This document shows, in pieces, positions 32,137-42,477 of a stretch of 46,263 nt of DNA. The position numbers were made by a program, and so were the translations under genes. Below the pieces are notes generated by a model. The model was not told where the DNA came from and did not search any database. It saw only the letters and a program-made list of their open reading frames with translations. Source of the DNA: Lactobacillus hominis DSM 23910 = CRBIP 24.179 (GTDB lineage Bacteria > Bacillota > Bacilli > Lactobacillales > Lactobacillaceae); assembly GCF_000296835.1 (NCBI RefSeq), contig NZ_CAKE01000003.1, positions 1-46,263 of the forward strand. The letters are read 5' to 3'. Each line of letters opens with the position of its first letter. Position 1 is the stretch's first letter.

Positions 32137-32826
32137 ATGTCTAAAAAATTACGTAAAAATATCATAATTGCAGTTGGAATCGCTATTGCAATTTTCCTAA
32201 TTTATTTTTTATATCGTGACTATCGACCCGAAATTAATTTGCTATTTCATCCAAATAGTCATACTAAAGTAGATTTAATGCGTTTAATACGTCAGCATGA
32301 TGTCCGTGATAGCTTATTTTTGCTTGGATTAATTGCTGTTTTAAACGCAATTCCTGGATTTTCTAATTCTGTATTCTGCGTCTTAGCGGGAATGTGTTAT
32401 GGACCTTGGTTAGGTTTTATAATTAACTGGTTTGGCAATATTTTAGGTAATTGCGTTGTGGCTGCTTTGATTGATAAGATTGATTTTTCTCATAAATTTA
32501 AGAAAAATAAGATCTTGAATTTCTTAATGCGCCAAAAACATCCCGGCATTGGGATGACATTGGGTTTTATGATCCCATTTATTCCTAGTGTTTTGGTCAA
32601 TTACACCGCTGTACGTTTGCAAGTGCCCAAGAATAGATATCTAGTAATGGTAGTAATTGGAATGTTTCCAATGTCGTTTATCTACGCTTTTGGAGGAGAT
32701 GCAATTTTTGCAGGCGATACCAAAAAAATAATTACGACTTTAATTGTGATCGCCATTTTATTGGTTCTTTCACTACTTTTAGTTAAATTAGCAATGAAGC
32801 GTCATAGTGAAAAAAACGCGACATAA
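32137..32826 (+). CDS. VTT-domain (TVP38/TMEM64/DedA-like) membrane protein
   Basis: A 229-residue membrane protein with a first helix at about 9-25 and a VTT domain at about 60-190. The pattern F-C-V-L-A-G-M-C-Y-G-P-W-L-G-F-I-I-N-W-F-G-N is close to the F-x-x-x-G-x-x-[FY]-G family signature, and I-P-F-I-P-S-V-L-V-N-Y lies in the second half. Members of the wider family act as lipid scramblases or flippases; the role here is unknown. A second gene of the same family is at 43446. A terminator follows. Confidence 0.85.
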   Translation: MSKKLRKNIIIAVGIAIAIFLIYFLYRDYRPEINLLFHPNSHTKVDLMRLIRQHDVRDSLFLLGLIAVLNAIPGFSNSVFCVLAGMCYGPWLGFIINWFGNILGNCVVAALIDKIDFSHKFKKNKILNFLMRQKHPGIGMTLGFMIPFIPSVLVNYTAVRLQVPKNRYLVMVVIGMFPMSFIYAFGGDAIFAGDTKKIITTLIVIAILLVLSLLLVKLAMKRHSEKNAT

Positions 32827-32861
32827 AAACTAGAAAATTATATAACAGAACAATATATATT

Positions 32862-32886
32862 AGAGACTTGTAAGAGTCTCTTTTTT
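32862..32886 (+). terminator. Terminator after the VTT protein gene
   Basis: AGAGACT (32862-32868) pairs with AGTCTCT (32875-32881), and the right arm runs into T6. Confidence 0.8.
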
Positions 32887-32976
32887 GTTGGGGTAGTAAT
32901 GTTATTTTAACTTAAGGCAGAGTACGACTATATGAGAAAAGCTATCAATTATGTTTTAATATAATAACGTTTGTCT

Positions 32977-32982
32977 TATAAT
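32977..32982 (+). promoter_or_regulatory. -10 element of the surface-protein gene
   Basis: A consensus TATAAT (32977-32982) lies 55 bp before the ATG of the interrupted surface-protein gene. No clear -35 stands 17 bp upstream. Confidence 0.4.
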
Positions 32983-33036
32983 TGAGGTGGCAAAAATTGA
33001 GAATATTGAATAATTTAAAAAGGGAGTCAGGATGTT

Positions 33037-36000
33037 ATGCTAAAAAACAAATCTCAATCAGGCTTATCTCAACAACGCTTTTCGATTCGAAAATTAACTA
33101 TTGGAGCTACTTCTGTCTTAATTGGGATAACTTTTATGTCTTGGAATGATCAGATAGTAAAAGCAGATGATATTAATTCTGCCCAAAATACAGCAAAAGT
33201 GACTGCACAGTAGGAGCAAGAGAAAGATCAAGTTCAAAAATTTGATACTTCAGAGGCGTCATCTAATAAAGAAAATAAAATAACTACGCCAGCTGACAAA
33301 GCATCTACAAATAATGCAGTAGTTTCAAAATCTGATGTTCAAGATAAAATTCAATTAAATTCATTGGATACTGAAAAAACTAATCAGCTACCAAAATCTG
33401 AGATTAAAGAACAAAAAACTAGTATTAAGCAAGATGCTAAAAGTGAAGCTAAAGACTCAGACGTACAAAATAATAGTAAATATAATACTGACGACTGGGA
33501 TGGAAACCTTGATCAAGCTAAAGGTGAATATACTTTAACAAGATACAAGGGAAGCGATCTCGATATCTATATTCCTAACACTAGTGACTTTATCAAGGCA
33601 GGAAAAATTACAGACGGTGAAAAAGTTTATGTTACTAGTGATTTATTTAAGACAATTAATCAATCAAAGGCAACGAGCGTAACTATTGATCCAGATGGTG
33701 AAAAGCTATATGCGCGCGGTAGTTTGAATCGCGCATTCAAAGGAAACCAATCTTTGAAGCATGTTGACTTACATAACTTAGATACTAGTGAAGTAACTGA
33801 CATGAGCTCGATGTTTAACATGGATAAGTCGCTGGAAGATCTTGACTTATCTGGCTGGAATACGAGTAATGTTACCAGTATGGACTGGGCGGTGGAGAAT
33901 AATCCAATGCTTAAGTCTGCTAATCTCAGTGGCTGGGATTTGAGTAAGGCGTCTATTTCAAGCCTAGTAGCTGACAACGGTAATTTAACTAATCTTAACC
34001 TAAGTAATGTCAATTTTGGCGTAAAAAGCAATAATGACACTAGCTATTTTGTTGGTGGTGATAATAGTTTAACTACTATTAATCTGGCTGGTGCTAAGCA
34101 AGTGCCTTTATCAGTTATTCAAGCTTCTATTAAAGCTGCAGGCAAGAATGGCGATACAAATCTAGATTTAAGTCAAATTGGAAGTATCTCATCTAGTATT
34201 ACGAACCTGAATTCCCTATTTCAGTGGAATGGTAATTTCGAAACAATCAACGTTACTGGTTGGAATACTGGCAATATTACCAGCATGGTCCATACCTTTA
34301 GCGATTGTACTAAATTGAAGAAAGTTATTGGCTTAAATACTTGGGATTTAAGTAATGTCACTAATATGAACGGTATGTTCTATAACGACAAAGCTTTAAC
34401 AGATGTCGACTTAAGTGGCAGGGATCTGTCTAAAGTTACTGATCTGAGTGCGATGTTTTATGGCGATCCTCAGGTAAAAAGCTTGAATCTAAGCGGCGTA
34501 ACGTTTAAAGATGGCGTAAACGATGGCATGTTTCAGGCAATACCAAGTAGTTTAACATCTGTAAATCTTGCAAACGCTAAAAACGTTACTAAAAATATAC
34601 TCCACTATTACATGACAGCCTTTACAAATAGTGGGGCTACAGAACTTGATGCGGCTCAATTCCCTGCATCATTTCAATTTACTGATTGGAGCTGGCTACT
34701 TTCATCGTTATCTAATGTAGAAACAATTAATCTTTCCGGCTTTGATTTTTCTAACGTAACTAACTTAAGTAATTTATTTAACAATGATTCTAATCTAACA
34801 TCAGTAGACTTACATGGCGCTAATCTCTCTAATGTTGGTGATATTAGTAATATTTTTCAAAAATGTCCTAAGCTTAAAACGATTAACTTAAGTAGCGTAA
34901 CTTTTAATAAAGATGTAAAAGATTCAAATGCATTTGTAGAGACCAATAATATATTTAACTTTGATCTTGATGCAACCCAAAACATACCTGAAAAAGTTTT
35001 ACGAGCTTATATTCAAGCAGCTAAAAATAGTAAAGCCACGCAAATAGATCTTTCTAACTTGAATCTTTCCAAGAATGTAACTAATTTGCAAGGTTTACTT
35101 TCTGACTTGCCTGATGTAAAAGAAATTAATTTATCAGGGCTGGATATTAGTAATATTCAAAAAATGGATGGAATGTTAGCAAGAGATGGATCTCTTGAAA
35201 GAGTTAATTTAAGCGGCTTAGATTTAAGTAAAGTTTCGCTTGGAGATATATTCTACGCTGATAAAAAGCTCAGTTACTTAAATCTGAGCGGGGTAACTTT
35301 CCCAGATAATATGAGTAGTGGAACATTTGATAATTACTTTGCTTTTGTTTCTAATAAAGTATTTAAAGAAGTCAAATTAGATAATGCCAAAAATATTCCG
35401 GCAGCTATTTTGCATGCTTATATTTCAGCTGCTGCAAATAATGGTGCTAAGAAAATTAGCCTTGATAATTTAGATGTTTCCAAGAAAATAACTAATTTTA
35501 ACGGTCTATTTGCCAATTTACCAAGTGTTGAGACAATTGATGTCACTAATTTGCCAACATCAAATGCCGCTGACATGAGCGGCATGTTTAGTAATGATCA
35601 AAATTTAACACACATTATTGGTATTGAAGGATTTGATACTCATAATGTAACTAATATGAGCAATATGTTTGGGGCATATTACAATCCAACTATAGATGAC
35701 TATGAACCACAAAGCTTGAAATATTTGGGTAAGTTGACTAATCTCGATCTATCAAGCTGCGATACGTCCAATGTAACTGATATGGGATTCATGTTTACCG
35801 GTCAAAAGAAGCTAGAGACGATTGGTGATCTTTCAAATTGGAACACATCTAAAGTTACCAACATGTGCAATATGTTTGATCACCTTAAATCTTTGAAAGA
35901 TGGACAATTAGCCGGTTTGAAAAACTGGGATACATTCCAAGTAACTGACATGACCTATATGTTTGATGCAGTTACCAAACAAACAGATTTAAACTTCGTT

Positions 36001-38244
36001 GATGGGTGGGATACGTCTAATGTAACTGACATGAGCTACATGTTTTCTGATGATCCTAATTTGAAGAGTTTGGATCTTTCGAAGTGGAATGTAGGTAAAG
36101 TTGGTACTAAAAAGACTGACCAAAATTATAGTTTAGCGATGATGTTTGCTAATGATAAGGCATTAACCACTGTTGGTGATATTTCGAACTGGGATACTAG
36201 AAATGTTCATGATACTCGTTGGATGTTTTATAAGACTAAGAGCTTAAATAATGTTGATCTCAGCGGCTGGAAAACGCCTAAACTTCAGATAGCAGGTAAA
36301 ATGTTCTACGGTTCTGGTGTCCAGCATGTAAACATGAGTAATTGGGACTTTAGCCATTTGCTACACTATAACAACTATGGCTTTGTAAATAGAACTGAAG
36401 GCGGCGAAATTTTCCGTGGACCTGAGGGAATGTTTGCATATTTAATTAATCAAGCTGTCATCACAATGAACAATATTAAGTTGCCAGATGATAAGAATGC
36501 CTTTATAGTTGATGATTTTGCAGGAACACAACCAATTGCGGTATTGGCTAATGATGCCCAAGGATATGCATTGCCTGCATTAATGGATCTCAATAAGCAG
36601 CAGTGGGTATATAAAGAAAGCGATGATGATAAAGGTATTACTGTCACCGGTCGTCAGAATTCAAATGTTTTAACCTTGGTTAAGGCAAATGATTCACAGC
36701 TAGCTAGAGATGCTGAAGAAAATCCTAAAATCGGCGAACATAAATTAAACTTTGTCTTTCGTGATAAAGATGATTTAACTAAGTATTTGAATACTATGAT
36801 TGCTGCAGATGAGATAAAGCAGGATCTTAAAAACTATAATTCTGATTTTGATTTACGCACTTGGGATCAAAAAGGGGATACTAATAACAATAACTTGCTT
36901 AAGACTAGTTTGAGGTTATATCAACCAGCTGATGATAACTTCTTAGCAGACTGGGTAGTTCCAGTTTATGAATTACATATTGTTGCGCCTACAGTAACAA
37001 CTGAAAGTAAGACAATTACTAGAACAATTACAGTTAAGTTCCCAGATGGTAAAACACAGGTAGAAAAGCAGCCAGTAACATTTAAACGGGCTGTAACTAC
37101 GTATGTAAACGGAGATCCAGTTATCGGCGATTGGGATAAGACCAGTGGAATTTGGCCTGAATATACTTCGCCAACAGTTCCAACGTATACTCCAAGTACT
37201 GAAAAATTTGCTCAAAAGACAGTAACGCCGGATGATCACGATGAAAACTATGTTGTAACATATACTAAGCAGCCATCGACGAAGTCAACTGAAAGTAAGA
37301 CAATTACTAGAACAATTACAGTTAAGTTCCCAGATGGCAAAACACATGTAGAAAAACAGAAAGTAACATTTAAACGGACTGTAACTACATATAAAGATGA
37401 TACAATTGAAAAAGGTTCTTGGGATAAGGCAAGTGGAGTATGGCCTGAATATACTTCGCCAGCAGTTCCAACGTATACTCCAAGTATTAAGGAGTTTGCT
37501 CAAAAGACAGTAACGCCGGATGATCACGATGAAAACTATGTTGTAACATATACTAAGCAGCCATCGACAAAGTCAACTGAAAGTAAGACAATTACTAGAA
37601 CAATTACAGTTAAGTTCCCAGATGGTAAAACACAGGTAGAAAAGCAGCCAGTAACATTTAAACGGACTGTAACTACATATAAAGATAGTACAATTGAAAA
37701 AGGTGCTTGGGATAAGGGCAGTGGAGTATGGCCTGAATATACTTCGCCAACTGTTATAGGCTATACTCCAAGTATTAAGGAGTTTGCCCAAAAGACAGTA
37801 ACGCCAAAAGATCACGATGAAAACTATGTTGTAACCTATAAACAAGATAGTAGTGGTAATAATGGTGGTGATATTACTCCACCGACTCCACTAACTCCAC
37901 CAACTCCATCTGATGATAAGCCACATACTCCAGAAGATACTAATCCTGTACCTTCTGTTCCGACTACTCATCATGATCAAAAGACACCTAATACAAAGAG
38001 GCCTCATACTAAGCCTGTTGAAGAATGGGTTAAGAGTAAGGCAATTCAGGTTACTGGCGAATTAAATGCAAAAGGTCACTTACCTAAGACTATTAAGATG
38101 ACCAATACCAAGCCAAACCCTAGTAAGGCTAAATTGCCCCAAACTAGCGCAAAGCATACTAATTTGGCACTAATTAGTGGAATTGCAGTTTTAGGTTTAT
38201 TGGGATTAGGGATGATAATTGACCATAAAAAATATTTGAAATAG
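33037..38244 (+). pseudogene. BspA-like/Mub surface-protein gene interrupted by an amber codon
   Basis: From the ATG at 33037 (after AGGGAG) the frame encodes a YSIRK-type signal (R-F-S-I-R-K-L-T-I-G-A at residues 14-24, cleavage near V-K-A/D-D). It then meets TAG at 33211-33213, codon 59, and stays open in the same frame to 38244. Without the stop it would be a 1735-residue wall protein. A Ser/Lys-rich N-terminus leads to many DUF285/BspA-type leucine-rich repeats (N-T-S-N-V-T-D-M-S-x-M-F), then three 96-residue Mub-like repeats, a Pro/Thr-rich spanner, LPQTS at 1700-1704, a hydrophobic helix and a charged tail. TAG is one change from CAG. No downstream start would restore a signal peptide, so the product is probably lost unless the codon is read through or the base is a sequencing error. 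Confidence 0.85.
37001..37845 (+). repeat. Three 288-bp tandem repeats in the surface-protein gene
   Basis: Units begin at 37001, 37289 and 37577, exactly 288 bp (96 codons) apart, and are almost identical. Each encodes a Mub_B2-like domain with T-E-S-K-T-I-T-R-T-I-T-V-K-F-P-D-G-K-T. The high DNA identity points to recent duplication, and the copy number may vary between strains. Confidence 0.92.
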
Positions 38245-38267
38245 TTGCAATGAAGAACTATAGCATG

Positions 38268-38299
38268 AAAAAACTTCTCTTTTTATGGAGAAGTTTTTT
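38268..38299. terminator. Bidirectional terminator
   Basis: AAAAAACTTCTC (38268-38279) and GAGAAGTTTTTT (38288-38299) form a perfect 12-bp stem between the surface-protein gene and the convergent lipoprotein gene. Confidence 0.9.
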
Positions 38300-38305
38300 G
38301 TTTTA

Positions 38306-38992
38306 TTATTTAAATTTTTCGTCAGCAATTAAATTACGTCCAACAAAGTCGACCATTTTTTGGCGTCCTTCAATATTAGGATGAATGCCATCCCAGAACC
38401 AGTCATCATGATTGCGGCAATATTGGTACCAATTAATTACGTGAGCATTTTTATACTTTTGACTGCCATGTAAAAGCATGATATTTACATCTTGACGCCA
38501 GTCTTTATAAACATTGGTATTAATCCAGTAAACTTGACGTTGACCTAAAGTTTTCATAATTTGATCATATTGCTGCTGACTGAAGGGGCCATTTGTTCCT
38601 AAGCCAATTAGGATGGTGTCGGGTAAGTTTTTCCCAGCTAATTCAGACGGTAAGCTACTTGCTTGGCGCGAAACGCCAGCATCAATTTGAATTTTGGGGA
38701 ACATTTTTTGATAGTCATCTTTACAGCCTTCCATGACTGAATCACCAAAAGCAGCTATATTCATTTTAGCTAGTTCTTCTTTATCTTTTTTGGTTAAAGT
38801 GCCAGAAAAAATGAATTTATTCTTCTTTGATTGTAAATCGTCTGCAACGCGTTTAGGCTTTGCTTGTTTATTAGTAGTTGAAACAGAAGTAGAAGCTGAC
38901 TTATTTGTGGCTTGTTTATTATTTTGACAGCCAAAACTAAGTGCAGTTAGGCTAAGAATAGTACAATTTATTAATAATCTTGAAATTTTCAT
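38306..38992 (-). CDS. Lipoprotein with OatA-like SGNH domain
   Basis: A 228-residue protein with the lipobox L-S-F-G-C, lipidated Cys22, and a Ser/Thr/Lys-rich linker. The SGNH domain (about 78-228) has A-F-G-D-S-V-M-E-G with Ser85, I-G-L-G-T-N-G-P with Asn134, and D-G-I-H-P-N with Asp201 and His204. This pattern, including W-I-N-T-N and D-W near the end, matches the extracellular SGNH domain that OatA peptidoglycan O-acetyltransferases carry after their membrane domain. Here it stands alone on a lipid anchor, without the acyltransferase-3 membrane part. It may therefore be an acetyl transfer partner or an esterase acting on wall polymers; the substrate is inference. The ATG follows AAGGGA. 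Confidence 0.85.
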   Translation of the reverse strand: MKISRLLINCTILSLTALSFGCQNNKQATNKSASTSVSTTNKQAKPKRVADDLQSKKNKFIFSGTLTKKDKEELAKMNIAAFGDSVMEGCKDDYQKMFPKIQIDAGVSRQASSLPSELAGKNLPDTILIGLGTNGPFSQQQYDQIMKTLGQRQVYWINTNVYKDWRQDVNIMLLHGSQKYKNAHVINWYQYCRNHDDWFWDGIHPNIEGRQKMVDFVGRNLIADEKFK

Positions 38993-39088
38993 AAGTTATC
39001 CCTTTTTCTTTTGTCTTAATAAAAACCGACTATTATCAATGCTATAATTTATTTAAAAGAATTGAAAGTAAATGAGGGAATTTTTTAT

Positions 39089-40090
39089 ATGAAATGTCCA
39101 AATTGTGGAGCAAATGTGTCGCCTGAAGATGAATACTGCCCACATTGCAACTTTAACTTAAAAAAATTTAGGTCGGACTATTTTACTACAAGCCAATCGC
39201 AGGCTGCACCTAGTCAAGAAGCATCTGCCACTGGTCGTAGAAGTCAGCGCAGCCAAGAAACAATTGCACCTAAAAAGCAAAACAGTACAGTTGCGGCGAT
39301 GATTCAGTGGGTAAATGTAAATTCAACAATCGTCTTTTTAATTGGTGTTGGCTTATTAATTTTAATGAGTTTTTCGCGATCACTGGGCTGGTTTACCTTT
39401 TTCGCATTAATGGTGTGGCTATTTGTGGTTTGCGATCGCCATCCAAATACTGAACAATATACTGCTGATAAGCGATTAACTGAGCATGTTAATAAGGTGG
39501 GGTCAGATGTTTTAAATTCATTTGAAGATACTCAAGCTAAGGTAGCTGCTCGCAGAATTAAAAAAGGAAAAGAGCCATTCAGCCAAGAAATTAAGCAAAC
39601 TGTCAAAGAAAAGCGTAGTGCCACCCAGTTAGGCGTTGTTTTAATGGCAGCTTTAAGTTTGATAGTTGTTTTTTACGGTCCATTTTCTTCAAGTTCCATG
39701 CAAAGCTTTCAATCGCAATCGATTTCTAGAATGCTATTAAGTCTTGGTGGCTTAGGCGGAAAATATATGGTTATTGGTTACGGCTTGTGGCTGACATTAG
39801 TATTGATTCCGCTAGCTATTATTGTTTTAACTATTAGAAATAAAGTTAACAATAAAAAAGTAGTCTTTGTTTTTTCATTAATTGAAACGATTTTGCTATT
39901 GATTGCTGCTTTTGAATTAATCTTTATGAATGCTGGTTCAATTGTTGGAATAACTGCTAATACAGTAACAAGTGGAGCTAAGCTTCAAAAAATGATGGCT
40001 AACGCTATTTCATTTGGAGTTTCGGCATATTTATTACTGATTTCAAGTATTTTGACAACAATAATTGCCGCTAAGAGTTTGAAGAATTAA
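39089..40090 (+). CDS. Zinc-ribbon membrane protein of unknown function
   Basis: A 333-residue protein. Residues 3-20 form a zinc ribbon with C-P-N-C (Cys3, Cys6) and C-P-H-C (Cys17, Cys20). A Ser/Gln-rich stretch follows, then five or so membrane helices (about 85-125, 185-205, 225-255, 260-285 and 310-330). A basic loop with K-E-K-R-S-A-T lies between the second and third segments. Such zinc-ribbon membrane proteins are common in lactobacilli, without a known role. The ATG at 39089, behind GAGGG, opens directly with the zinc ribbon and is preferred over an upstream in-frame start at 39062, which adds nine unrelated residues. Confidence 0.8.
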   Translation: MKCPNCGANVSPEDEYCPHCNFNLKKFRSDYFTTSQSQAAPSQEASATGRRSQRSQETIAPKKQNSTVAAMIQWVNVNSTIVFLIGVGLLILMSFSRSLGWFTFFALMVWLFVVCDRHPNTEQYTADKRLTEHVNKVGSDVLNSFEDTQAKVAARRIKKGKEPFSQEIKQTVKEKRSATQLGVVLMAALSLIVVFYGPFSSSSMQSFQSQSISRMLLSLGGLGGKYMVIGYGLWLTLVLIPLAIIVLTIRNKVNNKKVVFVFSLIETILLLIAAFELIFMNAGSIVGITANTVTSGAKLQKMMANAISFGVSAYLLLISSILTTIIAAKSLKN

Positions 40091-40091
40091 T

Positions 40092-40128
40092 AAAAAGAGG
40101 AAATGTTGAAACATTTCCTCTTTTTATT
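40092..40128. terminator. Bidirectional terminator
   Basis: A perfect 15-bp stem with a short loop (arms 40092-40106 and 40111-40125) lies between two convergent genes. Confidence 0.9.
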
Positions 40129-40143
40129 ACAGATATTTACTGT

Positions 40144-41526
40144 TTATTTTTTGTTTTGACTGACATCAATGACTAAGTGCTCATTAACAAATGCCATAAG
40201 ACCTAATTCACTTAATTCGCGACCATAGCCAGACTTCTTGACGCCACCAAATGGAAGTTCTGGCGCGGTAATCCAGCGACCGTTAATTACAGTCATACCT
40301 GTTTCAATTTCGCTAGCTAATTGCTGACCATGTTTTACATCGCTAGTGATAATACTTGAGCCTAAGCCAAAACTAGAATTGTTGGCTAGATCAATGGCAG
40401 CTTGTTCATCTTTAACCTTGTAGACTTGAGCAACAGGGCCGAATAATTCTTCATCAAAAAGTGGATTATTTTCACTAATATCAGTTAAAATCATTGGTCT
40501 AAAGAAGGCACCATCATGTTCAATTTCTGGGAATTGGTAGAATACTTTAGCCCCAGCTTCAACGCCTTTATCAACTTGAGCTTTTAATTTATCGGCTGCC
40601 TTTTGAGAATTCATTGGTGGTAAAGTGGTAGCCTCATCCATTGGATCGCCTGGCTTAAGGTTAGAAAAGACATTTTGCAATTCGTGCAAAACCTCTTCAT
40701 AACGAGATTCAACTACGATAATACGTTTAGAAGAAGTACATACTTGACCGCCGTTATAAGTACGTGCATCGCTTAAGACGCTACGAAGAGTATTAGTGTC
40801 AGCATCGTCTAAAATAATAAATGGGTCATTGCCACCTAATTCCATAGTTGACTTTTTAATATTCTTACCAGCTGCTTGAGCAACGCTAGCTCCTCCACGC
40901 TCAGATCCAGTTAAGGCAACTCCTTGAACGCGCATGTCGCTGATTACTTTGTCAATTTGATCATAGCTCAAAAATAGATTAGTTAAACTAGCTTGTGGTG
41001 CTCCTGCTTCTTCAATAATTTTTTGAGCTAATTGGGCACTGCCTGGAACATTGTGGGCATGTTTTAAAATTACTGGGTTACCAACAATAAAGTTTGGTGC
41101 AAAAACGCGGATTACTTGATAAAGTGGAAAATTCCAAGGCTCACAAGCCATAATAATTCCTGTAGCTTGTTTTAAGTAATAGGCATCTCCAAGCTCTGTA
41201 TCAAGATGAGTTGGTTCAAGCATTTTTACGCCATTTTTAGCATAATATTCGCAAATATTGATACATAAGTCGACCTCTTCAAGAGATTCTTTGTATAATT
41301 TACCCATTTCCATGGTCATCATTTTAGCCATGTCTTCGCGATGCTTTTTAAAGCTCTTGGCAATATCAGCTAATTGCTTAGCACGCATAGATGGTTCTTG
41401 CTTGCGCCAAGTAAAGTAAAGCTTGTGTCCAGCTGTTAAGGCATCTTCAATTTCGTCATCAGTTGCATTAGGATATGTTTTTATTAATTGATTTGTGTAA
41501 GGATTAATTGATTCATATTTTGACAT
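40144..41526 (-). CDS. NAD(P)-dependent aldehyde dehydrogenase (succinate-semialdehyde type)
   Basis: A 460-residue aldehyde dehydrogenase. It has W-N-F with Asn132, I-L-K-H with Lys155, the general base Glu229 in M-E-L-G-G-N-D-P-F, and the nucleophile Cys263 in [10 protein letters not shown]. The sequence is of the succinate-semialdehyde dehydrogenase type (GabD-like), in which short members act on small aldehydes; the real substrate is not certain, and no GABA genes are near. The ATG follows AAGGAG. A cre-like palindrome overlaps the -10 of its promoter, which suggests repression by CcpA on good sugars. Confidence 0.9.
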   Translation of the reverse strand: MSKYESINPYTNQLIKTYPNATDDEIEDALTAGHKLYFTWRKQEPSMRAKQLADIAKSFKKHREDMAKMMTMEMGKLYKESLEEVDLCINICEYYAKNGVKMLEPTHLDTELGDAYYLKQATGIIMACEPWNFPLYQVIRVFAPNFIVGNPVILKHAHNVPGSAQLAQKIIEEAGAPQASLTNLFLSYDQIDKVISDMRVQGVALTGSERGGASVAQAAGKNIKKSTMELGGNDPFIILDDADTNTLRSVLSDARTYNGGQVCTSSKRIIVVESRYEEVLHELQNVFSNLKPGDPMDEATTLPPMNSQKAADKLKAQVDKGVEAGAKVFYQFPEIEHDGAFFRPMILTDISENNPLFDEELFGPVAQVYKVKDEQAAIDLANNSSFGLGSSIITSDVKHGQQLASEIETGMTVINGRWITAPELPFGGVKKSGYGRELSELGLMAFVNEHLVIDVSQNKK

Positions 41527-41560
41527 AAAAAGACTCCTTTTCGATATTTGTATAGTTTCT

Positions 41561-41577
41561 ATTATAAAGCGCTTACT
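41561..41577 (-). promoter_or_regulatory. Aldehyde dehydrogenase -10 with overlapping cre-like site
   Basis: On the minus strand AGTAAGCGCTTTAT (41564-41577) fits 11 of 14 cre positions, with the central CG intact, and runs into TATAAT (41561-41566), the likely -10. A repressor at this place would block transcription start. Confidence 0.5.
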
Positions 41578-41631
41578 TTAAAAAAGCTAAAAAAATAATG
41601 CCAAATTTTTTGCATTATTGAGATTACAGAT

Positions 41632-42477
41632 TTAATTTTCAAATTGCTGGATTTTATCAAGTAAAACTCTATTTTTATTTAAGCGAGCAAAGGCAGCTGT
41701 GTCTTGCAAATATTGTGCGGTAAGCTGTGGATCTTTATTTTGTGCCTTATTATTGAGGGCGAGTCTAAACAAAATTCGTGCAATAAAGTAAATTACGTGT
41801 TTGTCTGAGCAAATTTGATAACCATATTTAAGTAAGTCATCAGACAGGTCATATTTTTGTTCGCGTCCGTAAAATTCACCAGATTGACATAAGATCGAAA
41901 GCAATTGTAAAGTTACGGTTCGATCGTTAACTTCAACATCTTTAATACGCTTAATTAAGTTTTGATAGTAATGATCAGCTTTTTCTGAGTCGTTTTGCAA
42001 TTCATAAACTTGACTGCAACCTTTTAAAGCTAACAAATAATAGATGCTATTAGTTTTAATTTTTTCAGAATTTAGGATGGAGTTGAAGTAATATAAAGCA
42101 TCCGTTTCATCATGGTCTAACTCTAAGGCAATTAGACCACGTAAATAGTAGTAATGGTAAACGTCTTTTTGACGAAGCAATTGGTTGGGAGAAATTTTAC
42201 TTAAAATACGTGCTACTTTAGGAAAATCATATTGAATTGTAGCAAATTCAGCTTCAAATAATTTAGTGGCAACATCATTGTTTTGACTTGTGAGCATAAT
42301 ATCGGATAAGTTTATATCCATTCTGGCACACAAGCTATTTAAAATTTTCATTGAAGGAATTCGCCCATTATTTTCAAACTTACTTAATGTTGACTGAGTA
42401 CAAATTCCGTCGCACAAGCTGTTTTGAGAGAGGCCAAGTTTTTTTCGTATTCTAATAAATTTTTCGATATTTATCAT
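41632..42477 (-). CDS. XRE-type regulator with TPR-like domain (RRNPP-like)
   Basis: A 281-residue regulator. The N-terminal helix-turn-helix (about 5-60: I-R-K-K-L-G-L-S-Q-N-S-L-C...Q-S-T-L-S-K-F-E-N-N-G-R-I-P) is followed by an all-helical region (about 70-281) that looks like tetratricopeptide repeats. This layout is shared by the Rgg/PlcR/PrgX group, some of which sense peptide pheromones. No small peptide gene was recognised on either side. The ATG overlaps the stop codon of the alpha/beta hydrolase gene by one base, so the two are one operon. Confidence 0.83.
   Translation of the reverse strand: MINIEKFIRIRKKLGLSQNSLCDGICTQSTLSKFENNGRIPSMKILNSLCARMDINLSDIMLTSQNNDVATKLFEAEFATIQYDFPKVARILSKISPNQLLRQKDVYHYYYLRGLIALELDHDETDALYYFNSILNSEKIKTNSIYYLLALKGCSQVYELQNDSEKADHYYQNLIKRIKDVEVNDRTVTLQLLSILCQSGEFYGREQKYDLSDDLLKYGYQICSDKHVIYFIARILFRLALNNKAQNKDPQLTAQYLQDTAAFARLNKNRVLLDKIQQFEN

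Noticed and set aside
32998-33160. Short TTG-initiated frame behind GAGGTGG, overlapping the surface-protein start in another frame
   Set aside because: The roughly 51-residue product has no recognisable features, and the overlapping frame encodes a clear YSIRK signal. A leader-peptide role cannot be excluded.
37001-37845. CRISPR-like regular repeats
   Set aside because: The units are 288 bp long, directly adjacent and coding; there are no spacers or cas genes.
36973-37845. Three similar antisense frames rich in Cys and Tyr
   Set aside because: They are mirror products of the 288-bp tandem repeats on the opposite strand.
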